From positions 186,001-250,000 of the forward strand of contig NZ_ANMR01000043.1 in the NCBI RefSeq assembly GCF_000338275.1: 64,000 nt of DNA, read 5' to 3'. Made by a program: the position numbers and the translations under genes. Each line of letters opens with the position of its first letter. Within the stretch, counting starts at the first letter, position 1. This stretch comes from Staphylococcus xylosus NJ. Lineage in GTDB: Bacteria > Bacillota > Bacilli > Staphylococcales > Staphylococcaceae. The notes beneath the pieces are model-generated. The model saw only the letters and a program-made list of their open reading frames with translations. It ran no database searches and had not been told where the DNA came from. This document shows positions 18,418-28,519 of this stretch, piece by piece.

Positions 18418-18446
18418 AATGTATATTTTTTAGTAGTTAATGTCAA
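18418..18446 (-). promoter_or_regulatory. Sigma-A promoter of the TPP-riboswitch operon
   Basis: On the minus strand TTGACA (18446-18441), a 17-bp spacer, and TACATT (18423-18418). Transcription would begin near 18410, just ahead of the aptamer. Confidence 0.8.
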
Positions 18447-18535
18447 GTTTAGGATGATTTAAGATTTTATACAATATCATTTTGAGATGAAGAAAAGAAA
18501 TTTGAAGAATATTGAAATTGGTAAAGAAGAAACTC

Positions 18536-18564
18536 TTTACAAAGTTGGATATTACTGTTATCAT
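18536..18564 (+). promoter_or_regulatory. Sigma-A promoter of rpsP
   Basis: TTTACA at 18536-18541 and TATCAT at 18559-18564, with a 17-bp spacer, about 50 bases before the rpsP start. Confidence 0.7.
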
Positions 18565-18613
18565 TATTTCTTGTAGAAAATAAAAACTATGAAAATTAAA
18601 GGAGCGAATATAA

Positions 18614-18880
18614 ATGGCAGTTAAATTACGTTTAACACGTTTAGGTTCAAAAAGAAATCCATTCTATCGTATCGTAGCAGCTGATGCTCGTGCACCACGT
18701 GACGGTCGTAATATCGAACAAATCGGTACTTACAACCCTAACAATGTAAATGCACCAGAAGTTAAAATCGACGAAGAATTAGCACTTAAATGGTTAAAAG
18801 ATGGTGCGAAACCAACTGATACAGTTCATAACATTTTATCAAGAGAAGGTATCTTGAAAAAATTTGATGAGCAAAAATAA
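18614..18880 (+). CDS. rpsP: 30S ribosomal protein S16
   Basis: 88 residues, small and basic. The N-terminus [20 protein letters not shown] is the bS16 signature. S16 is an early assembly protein of the 30S body. RBS AAAGGAG before ATG 18614. A strong terminator at 18913 separates it from rimM, so downstream expression needs readthrough or a second promoter. Confidence 0.97.
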   Translation: MAVKLRLTRLGSKRNPFYRIVAADARAPRDGRNIEQIGTYNPNNVNAPEVKIDEELALKWLKDGAKPTDTVHNILSREGILKKFDEQK

Positions 18881-18912
18881 TTTTTAACCTAATATACATT
18901 CTGTATATTTGT

Positions 18913-18941
18913 AAGAGTACCTCAAGAGGTACTCTTTTTTT
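18913..18941 (+). terminator. Rho-independent terminator or attenuator after rpsP
   Basis: AAGAGTACCTC (18913-18923) pairs with GAGGTACTCTT (18926-18936) around a two-base AA loop; the stem's closing TT runs into a T tract (18935-18941). Confidence 0.85.
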
Positions 18942-19122
18942 ATTGAGAAATATCAAATAAAATTCAACAATAATGAAAAACGGCGATATATCATAGAACC
19001 TTTATTTTTTAAATATAATGAGTCACAGTGATCGAACTTACATGTTATAATGAGCTAATAAAATAGCGAATATACATAATCAAAGATAAATGAATTAGTC
19101 AAACTATTATGGAGGAACATAT

Positions 19123-19629
19123 ATGAAAGTTGAAGTAGGGAAGATTGTAAATACACATGGGATAAAAGGAGAAATCAAGGTAAAATCCAATTCAGATTTT
19201 ACCGATATACGTTTTCAACCAGGTGAAATTGTTGAGATAGAACGTAAAGACAAAGAATCATTAACATTTACAATTTCATCATATAGAATGCATAAAGGAC
19301 TTCATATGTTAACATTTGAAGGAATCAATAATATAAACGATATTGAACATTTAAAAGGTGAAACATTAGTTCAAGAACGTGATCATGAAGAAATTGAATT
19401 AGGTGAACATGAATATTATTATTCAGATATTATTGGTTGTACGGTCTTCGATGAAGAAGATACTCCAATTGGTCGTGTGATAGAAATTTTTGAAACAGGC
19501 GCCAATGATGTTTGGGTCGTTAAAGGAGATAAAGAATATTTAATACCTTATATTGCAGATGTAGTTAAAAAAATTGATGTCGAAGGTAGACGTATTCAAA
19601 TCTCACCAATGGAAGGATTGTTAGATTAA
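19123..19629 (+). CDS. rimM: 16S rRNA processing protein RimM
   Basis: 168 residues. RimM binds S19 and helps mature the 30S head. The N-terminal RimM domain ([16 protein letters not shown]) is followed by a PRC-barrel domain (about residues 95-165, with YYSDIIGC and [15 protein letters not shown]). RBS GGAGG at 19111-19115 before ATG 19123. The stop overlaps the trmD start by one base (TAATG). Confidence 0.95.
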   Translation: MKVEVGKIVNTHGIKGEIKVKSNSDFTDIRFQPGEIVEIERKDKESLTFTISSYRMHKGLHMLTFEGINNINDIEHLKGETLVQERDHEEIELGEHEYYYSDIIGCTVFDEEDTPIGRVIEIFETGANDVWVVKGDKEYLIPYIADVVKKIDVEGRRIQISPMEGLLD

Positions 19630-20366
19630 TGAAGATTGATTATTTAACTCTATTTCCAGATATGTTTAATGGCGTGTTAAACCATTCTATTCTTAAGCGT
19701 GCTCAAGAAAAAGATGTGTTACAAGTCAATACTGTAGATTTTAGACATTTTGCAGAAAATAAACATAATCAAGTAGATGATTATCCTTATGGTGGTGGGC
19801 AAGGTATGGTATTAAAGCCTGAACCTATATTTAATGCAATGGATAGTATCGACAAGACAGCTGACACGAGAGTGATACTAATGTGTCCTCAAGGACGTCC
19901 TTTTAATCAAGACATTGCTAATGAACTTAGTCAAGCAGAGCATTTAGTTTTTATTTGTGGTCATTATGAAGGTTATGATGAAAGAATCCGTGAAAATTTA
20001 GTGACGGATGAGATTTCCATGGGGGATTATGTATTAACTGGTGGAGAGCTACCAGCAATGGTAATGACTGATGCAATTGTTAGGCTACTGCCTGGTGTGT
20101 TAGGTAATCAACAATCACATGAAGATGATTCATTTCAAGATGGTCTGCTAGAATTCCCTCAATATACAAGGCCGCGTGAATATAAAGGGATGGGTGTGCC
20201 AGATGTATTGTTGTCAGGTAATCATGCAAATATTGAAAAATGGCGTCATGAGCAGAAAATTTTTAGAACTTGGACGAAGCGACCAGATCTTTTAAATTAC
20301 GATACTATGTCTCAAGAAGACAAAGAGATTATAGAAAGATACAAAAAGCATTTGAAAAAAGACTAA
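19629..20366 (+). CDS. trmD: tRNA (guanine-37-N1) methyltransferase TrmD
   Basis: 245 residues. Methylates G37 next to the anticodon with S-adenosylmethionine, preventing +1 frameshifting. The trefoil-knot SAM site is seen in [10 protein letters not shown] and [16 protein letters not shown]. The N-terminus [13 protein letters not shown] is typical. Translationally coupled to rimM by the one-base stop/start overlap. Confidence 0.97.
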   Translation: MKIDYLTLFPDMFNGVLNHSILKRAQEKDVLQVNTVDFRHFAENKHNQVDDYPYGGGQGMVLKPEPIFNAMDSIDKTADTRVILMCPQGRPFNQDIANELSQAEHLVFICGHYEGYDERIRENLVTDEISMGDYVLTGGELPAMVMTDAIVRLLPGVLGNQQSHEDDSFQDGLLEFPQYTRPREYKGMGVPDVLLSGNHANIEKWRHEQKIFRTWTKRPDLLNYDTMSQEDKEIIERYKKHLKKD

Positions 20367-20387
20367 CTATGTGCTAACATATTTTAA

Positions 20388-20450
20388 GTGTGCGACACAC
20401 GAAAAATCACTATGATCCGCTGCTATATTTTGTCGAGGCAAGAACATAGG
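20388..20450 (+). promoter_or_regulatory. Putative ribosomal protein L19 leader
   Basis: The roughly 100-nt spacer before rplS holds a small hairpin (GTGT/ACAC, 20388-20398) and a closing stem CTATG (20410-20414) / CATAG (20445-20449) around a conserved-looking core, just before the RBS. This layout fits the L19 leader motif described in Firmicutes. Assigned by position and structure only. Confidence 0.5.
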
Positions 20451-20468
20451 TTGAAGGAGAGAAAAATA

Positions 20469-20819
20469 ATGAGTAATCACAAATTAATCGAAGCAGTAAC
20501 TCAATCGCAATTACGCACTGACTTACCTTCATTCCGTCCGGGTGACACTTTAAAAGTGCACGTACGTATTATTGAAGGTACACGTGAACGTATCCAAGTA
20601 TTCGAAGGTGTAGTAATCAAGCGCCGTGGTGGAGGTATTTCAGAAACTTTCACTGTACGTAAGATTTCTTCAGGTGTAGGTGTGGAACGTACATTCCCAT
20701 TACACACACCAAAAATCGAAAAAATTGAAGTTCCACGTCGTGGTAAAGTTCGTCGTGCTAAATTATACTACCTACGTGAATTACGTGGTAAGGCTGCTAG
20801 AATTAAAGAAATTCGTTAA
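20469..20819 (+). CDS. rplS: 50S ribosomal protein L19
   Basis: 116 residues from ATG 20469 ([10 protein letters not shown]), the family length; longer upstream readings run into the leader and are not credible. bL19 sits at the 30S-50S interface. Conserved segments include [17 protein letters not shown] and [33 protein letters not shown] upstream and a strong terminator downstream. Confidence 0.97.
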   Translation: MSNHKLIEAVTQSQLRTDLPSFRPGDTLKVHVRIIEGTRERIQVFEGVVIKRRGGGISETFTVRKISSGVGVERTFPLHTPKIEKIEVPRRGKVRRAKLYYLRELRGKAARIKEIR

Positions 20820-20835
20820 TCAGCATAATAAGCAT

Positions 20836-20870
20836 AAAAAAGCGGTCCTCTTTATGAGGACCGCTTTTTT
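20836..20870 (+). terminator. Bidirectional-type terminator after rplS
   Basis: AAAAAAGCGGTCCTC pairs with GAGGACCGCTTTTTT around TTTAT: a perfect GC-rich stem flanked by A and T runs, so it can act on both strands. Confidence 0.93.
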
Positions 20871-21147
20871 GTTTATTGACAAAGAAAAAATAAAGATATT
20901 GGATGAACTTCATTATCCAATGTGAAGTATATAAAATTAAGAGATCTCTACAAAGATTAATAGGACTAAAGTAGAGACTTCAACCTCTAAATATCCATTT
21001 AGATCTACATAAGCTGTAAAAAAATTTAATTTCCCTTTATAGTTACTATATAGTAGGCATAGATAACTAAATGAGTATTGTTTTAATATCGCTATGCCAA
21101 TACAAAATAAAGAATTTATATTGTATTGGCACATTTAATGATATTTT
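20871..21147. other. Intergenic region between rplS and the yfhO pair
   Basis: About 280 AT-rich bases with no gene I can support. TGCCAATACAA (21095-21105) and TTGTATTGGCA (21121-21131) form an 11-bp hairpin 17 bases past the 3' end of the minus-strand yfhO gene. It may terminate that operon, although it lacks a U-tract. Confidence 0.5.
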
Positions 21148-23781
21148 CTACCTGCGTGTACTATTTTTAGATTTATTTCTTAACCACCATAAAAAGACAA
21201 TACTAGAAATTACACCGAAAACAGACAGCGTGACTAATAGTAGGGTGTGTGGTGGAGTATATTTTAAGGTGATTGTTTCTTGACCTTTCTCAGTGGGAAT
21301 CACCGTCATAATACCGTTACCTTGTTTGACAGGTAATTCTTGTTTGCCCGAATAAGCTTTCATACCATTACGATAGGCCATAGGAAGTACAATGTATCCT
21401 TTATCTTCTTTGTGCTTAGTTACTGTATAACCTGTACGTTGTTGAGAAACTTTGACAGGGTTTAAAGATTTTGTTGCGTTACGTAATGTTTGATAATCTT
21501 CACCATAGATTCCTTTGATATTAAATCGATAATCACCTTTAGATAATTGAATGTTTAAATCTTTATTTGCTTTAACGCGCATAGTTACTGGTGTAACAAA
21601 GCGTCTATATTTATAGGTCAATTTATTGCGTTGTTGGCTGTATTCGTTAACACGCACATCATGTGCTTTATCAGGTGAGAGTAACTCTACATCCATTTCA
21701 ATATACATATCTTCGTATTTGTTAGTAATAGATTTAGGTAAATGATAACTTATGCCCCCATTGTCTTTAGAAACAACTAAATGATTATCTTTGTTTCTAT
21801 GAGCATGGTTAAATGTTGATGTCGCTTCTGTTATCAAATTTTTATTAGCTTTGAATGTTTGATTGGGTGAAGCGCTACTATCATTCAATACAACACCTTG
21901 TAACATGGCTTGTTCTCTATCTAATGGTGATTTGAGCTCTTTGGAAGCAAAAACTTTATCCGTGATGTGTGCACTTGGGTATGCTACTTGATTAGTAGAA
22001 TGTAAAAATGACTCTTCTTTAGAATGCTCAACAGTACTTTCGTGTTTAAATCCGTATGGAATATTTAAATCATTTGGACGACGTATACGATCTTGTACAT
22101 TCCATAAAGCCATCAAATTAGCACGATTAGATAATAAACGATATGTACTATTTTTATCAGTGTGCATGTTGATTTGTAAAGTTTTATCGTAGTATTTTAA
22201 GATATCACCATCGAATATACTTGAATACAAAGCAGTGCCATTGAAATGATAAATCATCGGTGAATTCAAACCGTATTGCGACATATAATCAATTCTATTT
22301 AATGGATCGTCACCATGTTGCTGATTGATTTTATTTATTTTTTTTGCTAACTCAGGACTTTTATATTTAGCATCATGCATAGCTGAAACTGTTGATTCGT
22401 AGTTTTTAACATTATTAAAATGATTGTTAGACAATATAAATGCTTGTTGCACAATAAATAAGCATAGGATGGTAAATATAACCCATCGTTGTTGCAATAA
22501 ATGTTTTTTAAACAATGTAAATGCTATGAAAATCATAAGTATTAAACATACGGCCATCCACGAGATTTTTTGATCAGTTACTACAAATGACATAATAACC
22601 ATAATTATTAAAACTGGTAAACAAGATATGGCATAAGATTTTAGATTTAATTCAGAAAGATGCTGAATAAATAAAGCAATCAATCCCGATGTTGTTAATG
22701 CAAAAATATAAACCCATCTACGCTCTGGCGTTGAAAAACCATTAAACATACTATCGAAATAAGGTGTTAACGAACCAATTAACATAATCCATGTTGCGAT
22801 TGCAAAAAATCTATAGTAATAATGTTTGTAAAGTTTAAAAGATAATAAAGCTATGATAGTAATCATTGATACCGTAATGTAAAATCCATTGCTAAAAAAG
22901 TTTTTCTGACGGGCAAAGTCAGTAAATATATTTATACTAAAATGTGGATTACTCACTCTATCGTTATTAAGAAATGAAGACACACCCGTATAGAACCCCC
23001 AAATACCAATTAATGTGCTCAATATAACTGCAATAGGTATCATCCACAATTGCTGTTTTCGAGAAACTATATCTCTCGGATGTGGAAATATAAAACGATA
23101 TATTACATAAGCTAATATCACAATCGCTTCATAATAACTAAAATAAAAATTTGAAAAAAGTGTTAATGCAATTGCAAAAATAAAAAGCCCTAATTTCTTT
23201 TCTCTATAAAAATGTTCAATACCTAATAATGACAAGGGGAGAAAAATTAGTAAATCACCGTAGTAAGACCACGTAAAATTAAAATATATAACTGTTGTAG
23301 AAGCCGCATAGAGTAATGCAGCCAAAAATATTGAATGATTTTTAAACTTTAAATATTTAAAGAAATAAAAAGTTATAACAAAAGTTGCTACGCCTTTAAT
23401 AAAGGCAATGATTAACTGATTACTGGCCCAAAATGTAATTTGACTTGGATTACTATTGAATATCACTTCCGATAACCACACAAATATAAAATTAATATAA
23501 GTGAAGGGGGAGGTTGAATAGTAATAAGATAAATCTTGTACAAAATCGCCTCCAAGTCCAAATGAGTGATCATATGAACTTTTAAACTGACTAAAATGTT
23601 CATACAAGTACATTTGAAAAGGCATCATTTGCCTGTAACCGTCACCGTAACCGCTAAAAACAACTCCATGAGTAAGATAGCGATAAATATATGGTGTGAA
23701 CGTAAGAAGTGCTACGAAAACTCCCATTATAATGATACATAGTAATCTCGTTGTTTTATTGGACCAAAGCTTACGAAACAT
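21148..23781 (-). CDS. YfhO-family membrane protein, putative cell-surface glycosyltransferase
   Basis: 877 residues. About a dozen hydrophobic helices fill the N-terminal half (the first near residues 15-35, then from about 105 to 460). Before the first long extracellular loop is FSGYGDGYRQMMPFQMYLYE, the conserved acidic/Gln motif of the family. A large soluble C-terminal half (about 470-835) ends in one more membrane helix and a basic tail. YfhO proteins are GT-C-type enzymes that add sugars to lipoteichoic acid on the outer face, working with CsbB-like lipid-sugar synthases. RBS GAGGTA before ATG 23781. Second gene of the tandem pair, 41 bases after its paralogue. Confidence 0.88.
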   Translation of the reverse strand: MFRKLWSNKTTRLLCIIIMGVFVALLTFTPYIYRYLTHGVVFSGYGDGYRQMMPFQMYLYEHFSQFKSSYDHSFGLGGDFVQDLSYYYSTSPFTYINFIFVWLSEVIFNSNPSQITFWASNQLIIAFIKGVATFVITFYFFKYLKFKNHSIFLAALLYAASTTVIYFNFTWSYYGDLLIFLPLSLLGIEHFYREKKLGLFIFAIALTLFSNFYFSYYEAIVILAYVIYRFIFPHPRDIVSRKQQLWMIPIAVILSTLIGIWGFYTGVSSFLNNDRVSNPHFSINIFTDFARQKNFFSNGFYITVSMITIIALLSFKLYKHYYYRFFAIATWIMLIGSLTPYFDSMFNGFSTPERRWVYIFALTTSGLIALFIQHLSELNLKSYAISCLPVLIIMVIMSFVVTDQKISWMAVCLILMIFIAFTLFKKHLLQQRWVIFTILCLFIVQQAFILSNNHFNNVKNYESTVSAMHDAKYKSPELAKKINKINQQHGDDPLNRIDYMSQYGLNSPMIYHFNGTALYSSIFDGDILKYYDKTLQINMHTDKNSTYRLLSNRANLMALWNVQDRIRRPNDLNIPYGFKHESTVEHSKEESFLHSTNQVAYPSAHITDKVFASKELKSPLDREQAMLQGVVLNDSSASPNQTFKANKNLITEATSTFNHAHRNKDNHLVVSKDNGGISYHLPKSITNKYEDMYIEMDVELLSPDKAHDVRVNEYSQQRNKLTYKYRRFVTPVTMRVKANKDLNIQLSKGDYRFNIKGIYGEDYQTLRNATKSLNPVKVSQQRTGYTVTKHKEDKGYIVLPMAYRNGMKAYSGKQELPVKQGNGIMTVIPTEKGQETITLKYTPPHTLLLVTLSVFGVISSIVFLWWLRNKSKNSTRR

Positions 23782-23822
23782 GGTAATACCTCATCTCTGA
23801 TAAACTCCTTTTATAAAGTGTT

Positions 23823-26402
23823 TTAATTGTTTTTGAATTTTTTACGAATTAGCCATGTAATTGTAGATAATATAAATATGACGGAAATAATTATCATGGT
23901 ATACCAATATTTAGGGCGATATTTGAGAATTATTTGACTAGTGTCTTTGTTTACAGAAACGCCAGTCATCATATAGTTTACTTTAAAAGGTTTTACTTTT
24001 TTACCGTCAATATAGGCTATCATGCCATTACGATACGGAATGTTAATAGAAGCGATTCCTTTTTGATGTGAGGTCAAGTCAACTTTGACACCATTTTTAA
24101 TATCATGATAGCTACCTATGTTAGTTTTAGAACCATGGGCAGACTTTAATTTTTGGTAATTTTCACCGTGTAAACTTTTAATATCTAATTGATAATTTCC
24201 AGATGGGCTGAGATTAATATTTATATTACCTTGTTCATCTGGTTGTGTTTTGTAAAGTTGAGTATCTACGCCTGTTCGATATGTAGAATTATTGAATAAT
24301 CGATGGTTTGCATAGTCATTTATATTTACTGTAAAGTTACTGTCGGGATAACCGCGTTTTACTTTTAAAGTTAAATAAAAATCACTAAAACGTTGCCTCA
24401 GGTGTTCTGGGATGTGCAACTGTATTTGACTATTATCGTTACGAATCTTTATACGATGTCCAGCCATCTTATTAATATTTTGATAAGATATTTGACTTTG
24501 ATTTAATAAATTTCTAGTAGTATCTGTATATTCTTTTCCTTTGCCATTAACTACAACGCCATCAATCATGGCGTGTTCTCTATCAATAGCTGTATTAATA
24601 GAGTTTGAATCATAAACTTTATTTGTGACACGAACAGATGGAAGATTCAATGTATTTTCATAAATTTGATACTGTCCTTCCGTTTTTATTTTTTTGAAAA
24701 AGTTTGGCACGTTATTTTGATAATCTTTAAGCATTAAAAATTTGATTGAAAATAAGCTGTTAATATTCTGACGTGCATTGGTGGATTGATATCTACTGAC
24801 TGATTCTTCTGGCATATTAATCTTCAAATCATCATAGTAGTAATCTAATATATTATGGTTAAAAATACTTGAATAAATACTCGCGCCTTTAAAGTGTTGA
24901 TACATAGGTGTGTTATCTTGTTCATTAACACGCCAATCAATACGTTCATCTTCAGATTTATGATGTGTCATTTGTGATATTAACTGTCGTTGGAGAGGAG
25001 TGTTATAGAGACTAGCGTTAATATAATTTTTATTAGCTCGTTCAACATGGTCTTCAAAGTAAATTTGATTACGAATAAAGACAAATGAAATTAGCAAATT
25101 AAGAATCATAATAGAAATGATAAATAAATATGTTAATTTAACGCGTGATTTCGCCTCATTGACTAAAAGTATCAGAAAGCCAATTACACTTACAATAGGT
25201 GTAAACCACAACCACGACACAAACTCACTATAATACCATGCACTGATAAATAGGTAACTTAATGCGCCTATAGCTGACAAAACATAATTTTTTATTGATA
25301 GTGTTCTAAAATGTTTGATGTAGAAGCTGATTAAAACTGCAGTATTTAATGCAATAAGATAATGCCATCGTTTTTGAGGTGCAGAAAATCCATTAAATAT
25401 TTGATCAATAAATGGAATGAAACTTGCGCCAATAGATATAATGGTAAATAAGGCAAATAATCTAAAATAATAGTGCTTGTATAATTTAAAAGATAATAAT
25501 GCTTGTAAAACAATAAAAGATAAAACAATTAAATAGTTATCGTAAAAAACATTTGTATTCTGATTAAAAGGTTCAAACCAATCTACTTTGCTATCAAAAG
25601 GTGTACGTCTATTGTTTAAGAAACCTTGGACGGAGTGGAAAAAAATAAACAAACTACAACCCAAGGCAACGAAAGATGCTAAAGTTAACGACCAAAATGC
25701 TTTAAACCTAGGGACTAAATCTTTTTTATGTCTGAATAAGATTCTAATTGATAAGTATAGAATGCCAGTTAATAATTGATAATATGCAAAATAAAAATTG
25801 TTAATTAGTGAAATTGCAACAATTAGTATAAAGCAACCTATTTTCCCATTTTTGAGGAAACGTTCTATGGACCATAACAATAGCGGAAGCCATATAAATA
25901 TATCGCTAAAAAACGGCCAATATACTGTAAATCTAAAGTAAAGCGGTGATATAACAAAAATGAACGCACCAAGTATAGCGATATTACGATTAAATGAAAT
26001 CTTACGCACAAATATAAAGGTTCCTAGCATAGCGATAGCAGATTTAATGATTGAAATAATCAGGGCATTTGTTGTCCAAAATAAAACATCTGAAGTGTTT
26101 AATGGAATGAAAATTTTAAGTATTACAATGGTGAGTACATTGAATATAAAAATAATGTTAGTGGAGAAATAGTAGCTTAAATCAGTGGAAAAATCTCCTC
26201 CTAAACCGAAATCAGAAGCGTAGAACCAATTCCCCTTACTCCAATTATCAAACAAGTACATTTGAATTGGCACCATCTGTTCTATCCCATCATTGGGGCC
26301 GGTAAACAATACCCCATCATAAATATATCTATAAATAACATAGCTATGCCCAATAATTGCTAATATAATAAACAAACAGACATACAATAATTTACGTTTC
26401 AT
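23823..26402 (-). CDS. YfhO-family membrane protein, putative cell-surface glycosyltransferase (paralogue)
   Basis: 859 residues with the same architecture as its downstream neighbour: an N-terminal helix, the motif FTGPNDGIEQMVPIQMYLFD, multiple membrane helices to about residue 455, an extracellular half with shared blocks such as YRNGMIAYIDGK, then a last helix and KKFKNN. First gene of the minus-strand pair, with RBS GGAGAT before ATG 26402. The two proteins share motifs but differ widely, so the duplication is old or they were acquired separately. Probably lipoteichoic-acid-type glycosylation; the sugar and acceptor are unknown. Confidence 0.88.
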   Translation of the reverse strand: MKRKLLYVCLFIILAIIGHSYVIYRYIYDGVLFTGPNDGIEQMVPIQMYLFDNWSKGNWFYASDFGLGGDFSTDLSYYFSTNIIFIFNVLTIVILKIFIPLNTSDVLFWTTNALIISIIKSAIAMLGTFIFVRKISFNRNIAILGAFIFVISPLYFRFTVYWPFFSDIFIWLPLLLWSIERFLKNGKIGCFILIVAISLINNFYFAYYQLLTGILYLSIRILFRHKKDLVPRFKAFWSLTLASFVALGCSLFIFFHSVQGFLNNRRTPFDSKVDWFEPFNQNTNVFYDNYLIVLSFIVLQALLSFKLYKHYYFRLFALFTIISIGASFIPFIDQIFNGFSAPQKRWHYLIALNTAVLISFYIKHFRTLSIKNYVLSAIGALSYLFISAWYYSEFVSWLWFTPIVSVIGFLILLVNEAKSRVKLTYLFIISIMILNLLISFVFIRNQIYFEDHVERANKNYINASLYNTPLQRQLISQMTHHKSEDERIDWRVNEQDNTPMYQHFKGASIYSSIFNHNILDYYYDDLKINMPEESVSRYQSTNARQNINSLFSIKFLMLKDYQNNVPNFFKKIKTEGQYQIYENTLNLPSVRVTNKVYDSNSINTAIDREHAMIDGVVVNGKGKEYTDTTRNLLNQSQISYQNINKMAGHRIKIRNDNSQIQLHIPEHLRQRFSDFYLTLKVKRGYPDSNFTVNINDYANHRLFNNSTYRTGVDTQLYKTQPDEQGNININLSPSGNYQLDIKSLHGENYQKLKSAHGSKTNIGSYHDIKNGVKVDLTSHQKGIASINIPYRNGMIAYIDGKKVKPFKVNYMMTGVSVNKDTSQIILKYRPKYWYTMIIISVIFILSTITWLIRKKFKNN

Positions 26403-26774
26403 AGGTAATCTCCTATATATGTATTAAATATAATTCTATTGTAACGATTTTTTGCAAATTTAGTTTAAAAAGACTATATATTTTGTGTGAAATTAATCTT
26501 TTTTAAGATATATATCTTAATTTTCTCAAAAAAACAGAGATAAATAAAACATTAACCTATACACAGACATCTAAAGTGTAACTATAAATCATCTATATTT
26601 ATATATTAAATAATAGTGTAAAATTGAAGGTGGTAAATAAGTCGTGACGTTATTTTGTTTATCAAGCACTATGTAGCGTGTTATGATTTTAAAGTCAAAG
26701 CAACGTGCAAGTATAATTATATATTTAAATTTAAAAAAATCTGAAATTCGCAAAAATAGAAAGGTGATATAGAT
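26403..26774. promoter_or_regulatory. Divergent promoter region of yfhO and rbgA, with an 18-bp palindrome
   Basis: About 370 AT-rich bases between divergent operons. TTAAGATATATATCTTAA at 26503-26520 is a perfect 18-bp palindrome of the kind bound by dimeric repressors. It lies about 100 bases upstream of the yfhO start. No coding sequence is supported here. Confidence 0.5.
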
Positions 26775-27635
26775 ATGGTAATACAATGGTATCCAGGCCA
26801 CATGGCTAAAGCAAAAAGAGAAGTATCAGAACAATTAAAAAAAGTCGATGTCGTATTTGAATTAGTTGATGCTAGAATTCCGTATAGTTCTAGAAATCCT
26901 ATGATTGATGAAGTGATACAACAAAAACCACGCGTAGTTATTTTAAATAAGAAAGATATGGCAAATTTAAAAGAATTAGAAAAATGGGAATCATTTTTTA
27001 GGGATAAAGATTATTACCCTGTGGCAATTGATGCAAAACATGGTAAAGGACTTAAACAAGTAGAACAAACGGCCATTAAAGCTACCAAAGAAAAATTTGA
27101 AAGAGAAAAACAAAAAGGATTAAAACCTAGAGCGATTAGAGCAATGATTGTCGGTATACCTAATGTAGGGAAATCAACGTTGATTAATAAACTAGCTAAT
27201 AAATCTATTGCTAAAACAGGTAATACGCCAGGGGTAACCAAACAACAACAATGGATAAAAGTAGGGAATTCACTACAATTGTTAGATACGCCTGGGATTT
27301 TATGGCCTAAATTCGAAGATCAACTCGTTGGTAAGAAACTAAGTGTTACTGGAGCAATTAAAGATAGTATTGTTCATTTAGACGAAGTTGCTATTTATGC
27401 TTTAGATTTCATGAAAGCACATGATTACGAAGGTTTAAAACATCACTATAAGATTGATGTCCCTGTAGATGCAGAAAGCATAGAATGGTTTGATGCGATA
27501 GGACGTAGACGTGGATTGTTGCGTCGAGGTAATGAAATAGATTATGAAGCGGTAATCGATTTGATTATTCATGAAGTAAGAAATGCTAAGGTTGGCACGT
27601 ACACGTTTGATATCATCAATGAAATGGACGTGTAG
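26775..27635 (+). CDS. rbgA: Ribosome biogenesis GTPase RbgA (YlqF)
   Basis: 286 residues. Needed for late 50S assembly (L16 incorporation). The GTPase motifs are circularly permuted, the hallmark of the family: G4 NKKDM near residue 58 comes before G1 GIPNVGKST (about 127-135) and G3 DTPG (about 171). The N-terminus reads [26 protein letters not shown] before ATG 26775. Followed after 6 bases by rnhB. Confidence 0.97.
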   Translation: MVIQWYPGHMAKAKREVSEQLKKVDVVFELVDARIPYSSRNPMIDEVIQQKPRVVILNKKDMANLKELEKWESFFRDKDYYPVAIDAKHGKGLKQVEQTAIKATKEKFEREKQKGLKPRAIRAMIVGIPNVGKSTLINKLANKSIAKTGNTPGVTKQQQWIKVGNSLQLLDTPGILWPKFEDQLVGKKLSVTGAIKDSIVHLDEVAIYALDFMKAHDYEGLKHHYKIDVPVDAESIEWFDAIGRRRGLLRRGNEIDYEAVIDLIIHEVRNAKVGTYTFDIINEMDV

Positions 27636-27641
27636 ACAAAC

Positions 27642-28412
27642 ATGAAACAATCGATTCAAGAAGTGAAGACGTTATTACAAACAATACAATCTATAGAAGA
27701 GCTTAATGCACACACGTTTGTTGAAGATGAACGGAAAGGTGTGCAAAATGCTATCATACAAAGACGTAAACAATTAGAAAAAGAAGAGTTATTGCTAAAA
27801 AATTATGAAGAAATGTCAGAGTTTGAAACCGCATTGTTAACGCAAAATAGTGATGAGCTTATTTGCGGTATCGATGAAGTTGGTCGTGGCCCATTAGCAG
27901 GGCCGGTTGTAACATGTGCTGTAATTTTAAATGAGAATCATCATTTTACAGGGTTAAATGACTCTAAGAAATTATCTGCAAAGCAAAGACAAAGTATAGA
28001 GAAACAACTATTAAATGATGTTTTTGCATATGCTTATGGTTATGCAACAGTCGAAGAGATTGATCGATTAAATATCTATGAGGCCACAAAAATTGCTATG
28101 TTAAGAGCGATTAATGCATTATCAGTACGTCCTACACACTTACTTGTTGATGCGATGACTTTAGATATAGATATCCCACAAACATCATTAATTAAAGGTG
28201 ATGCTAGAAGTGTATCTATTGCAGCTGCAAGCGTGCTGGCAAAAGAACATAGAGATAAATATATGCGTGAATTAGCTGAGAGATATCCTGGCTACGGTTT
28301 TGAAAAAAATGCTGGCTATGGTACCCAGCAACACTTAGACGGCATTAAACAATTGGGCATTATACCTGAACACAGGAAAACATTTGAGCCAATTAAATCG
28401 CTCACAAATTAA
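27642..28412 (+). CDS. rnhB: Ribonuclease HII
   Basis: 256 residues. Cleaves RNA in RNA-DNA hybrids, including single misincorporated ribonucleotides. An N-terminal extension of about 70 residues precedes the catalytic core, which has [15 protein letters not shown] (first acidic residues), LLVDAMTLD and the substrate-binding AGYGTQQHL region. Co-transcribed with rbgA (6-bp gap), as in other staphylococci and Bacillus. Confidence 0.96.
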   Translation: MKQSIQEVKTLLQTIQSIEELNAHTFVEDERKGVQNAIIQRRKQLEKEELLLKNYEEMSEFETALLTQNSDELICGIDEVGRGPLAGPVVTCAVILNENHHFTGLNDSKKLSAKQRQSIEKQLLNDVFAYAYGYATVEEIDRLNIYEATKIAMLRAINALSVRPTHLLVDAMTLDIDIPQTSLIKGDARSVSIAAASVLAKEHRDKYMRELAERYPGYGFEKNAGYGTQQHLDGIKQLGIIPEHRKTFEPIKSLTN

Positions 28413-28452
28413 TAGTTAAAATGAAATAATTGAAATAAGTAGAATAAATGAG

Positions 28453-28481
28453 TTTACAATAGCGCTTTCATTTCTTATAAT
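28453..28481 (+). promoter_or_regulatory. sucCD promoter with embedded cre-like site
   Basis: TTTACA (28453-28458), a 17-bp spacer and TATAAT (28476-28481). On the minus strand 28470-28457 reads TGAAAGCGCTATTG, which matches the CcpA cre consensus (TGNNARCGNWWWCA) at all but the last two positions and lies inside the promoter. This suggests catabolite repression of succinyl-CoA synthetase. Confidence 0.65.
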
Positions 28482-28519
28482 TGATTATGAACTTAACCTA
28501 AGAAACAGGAGGATGGAGA

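Noticed and set aside
20680-20925. Short frame overlapping rplS and its terminator
   Set aside because: Runs through the terminator hairpin and overlaps rplS in another frame.
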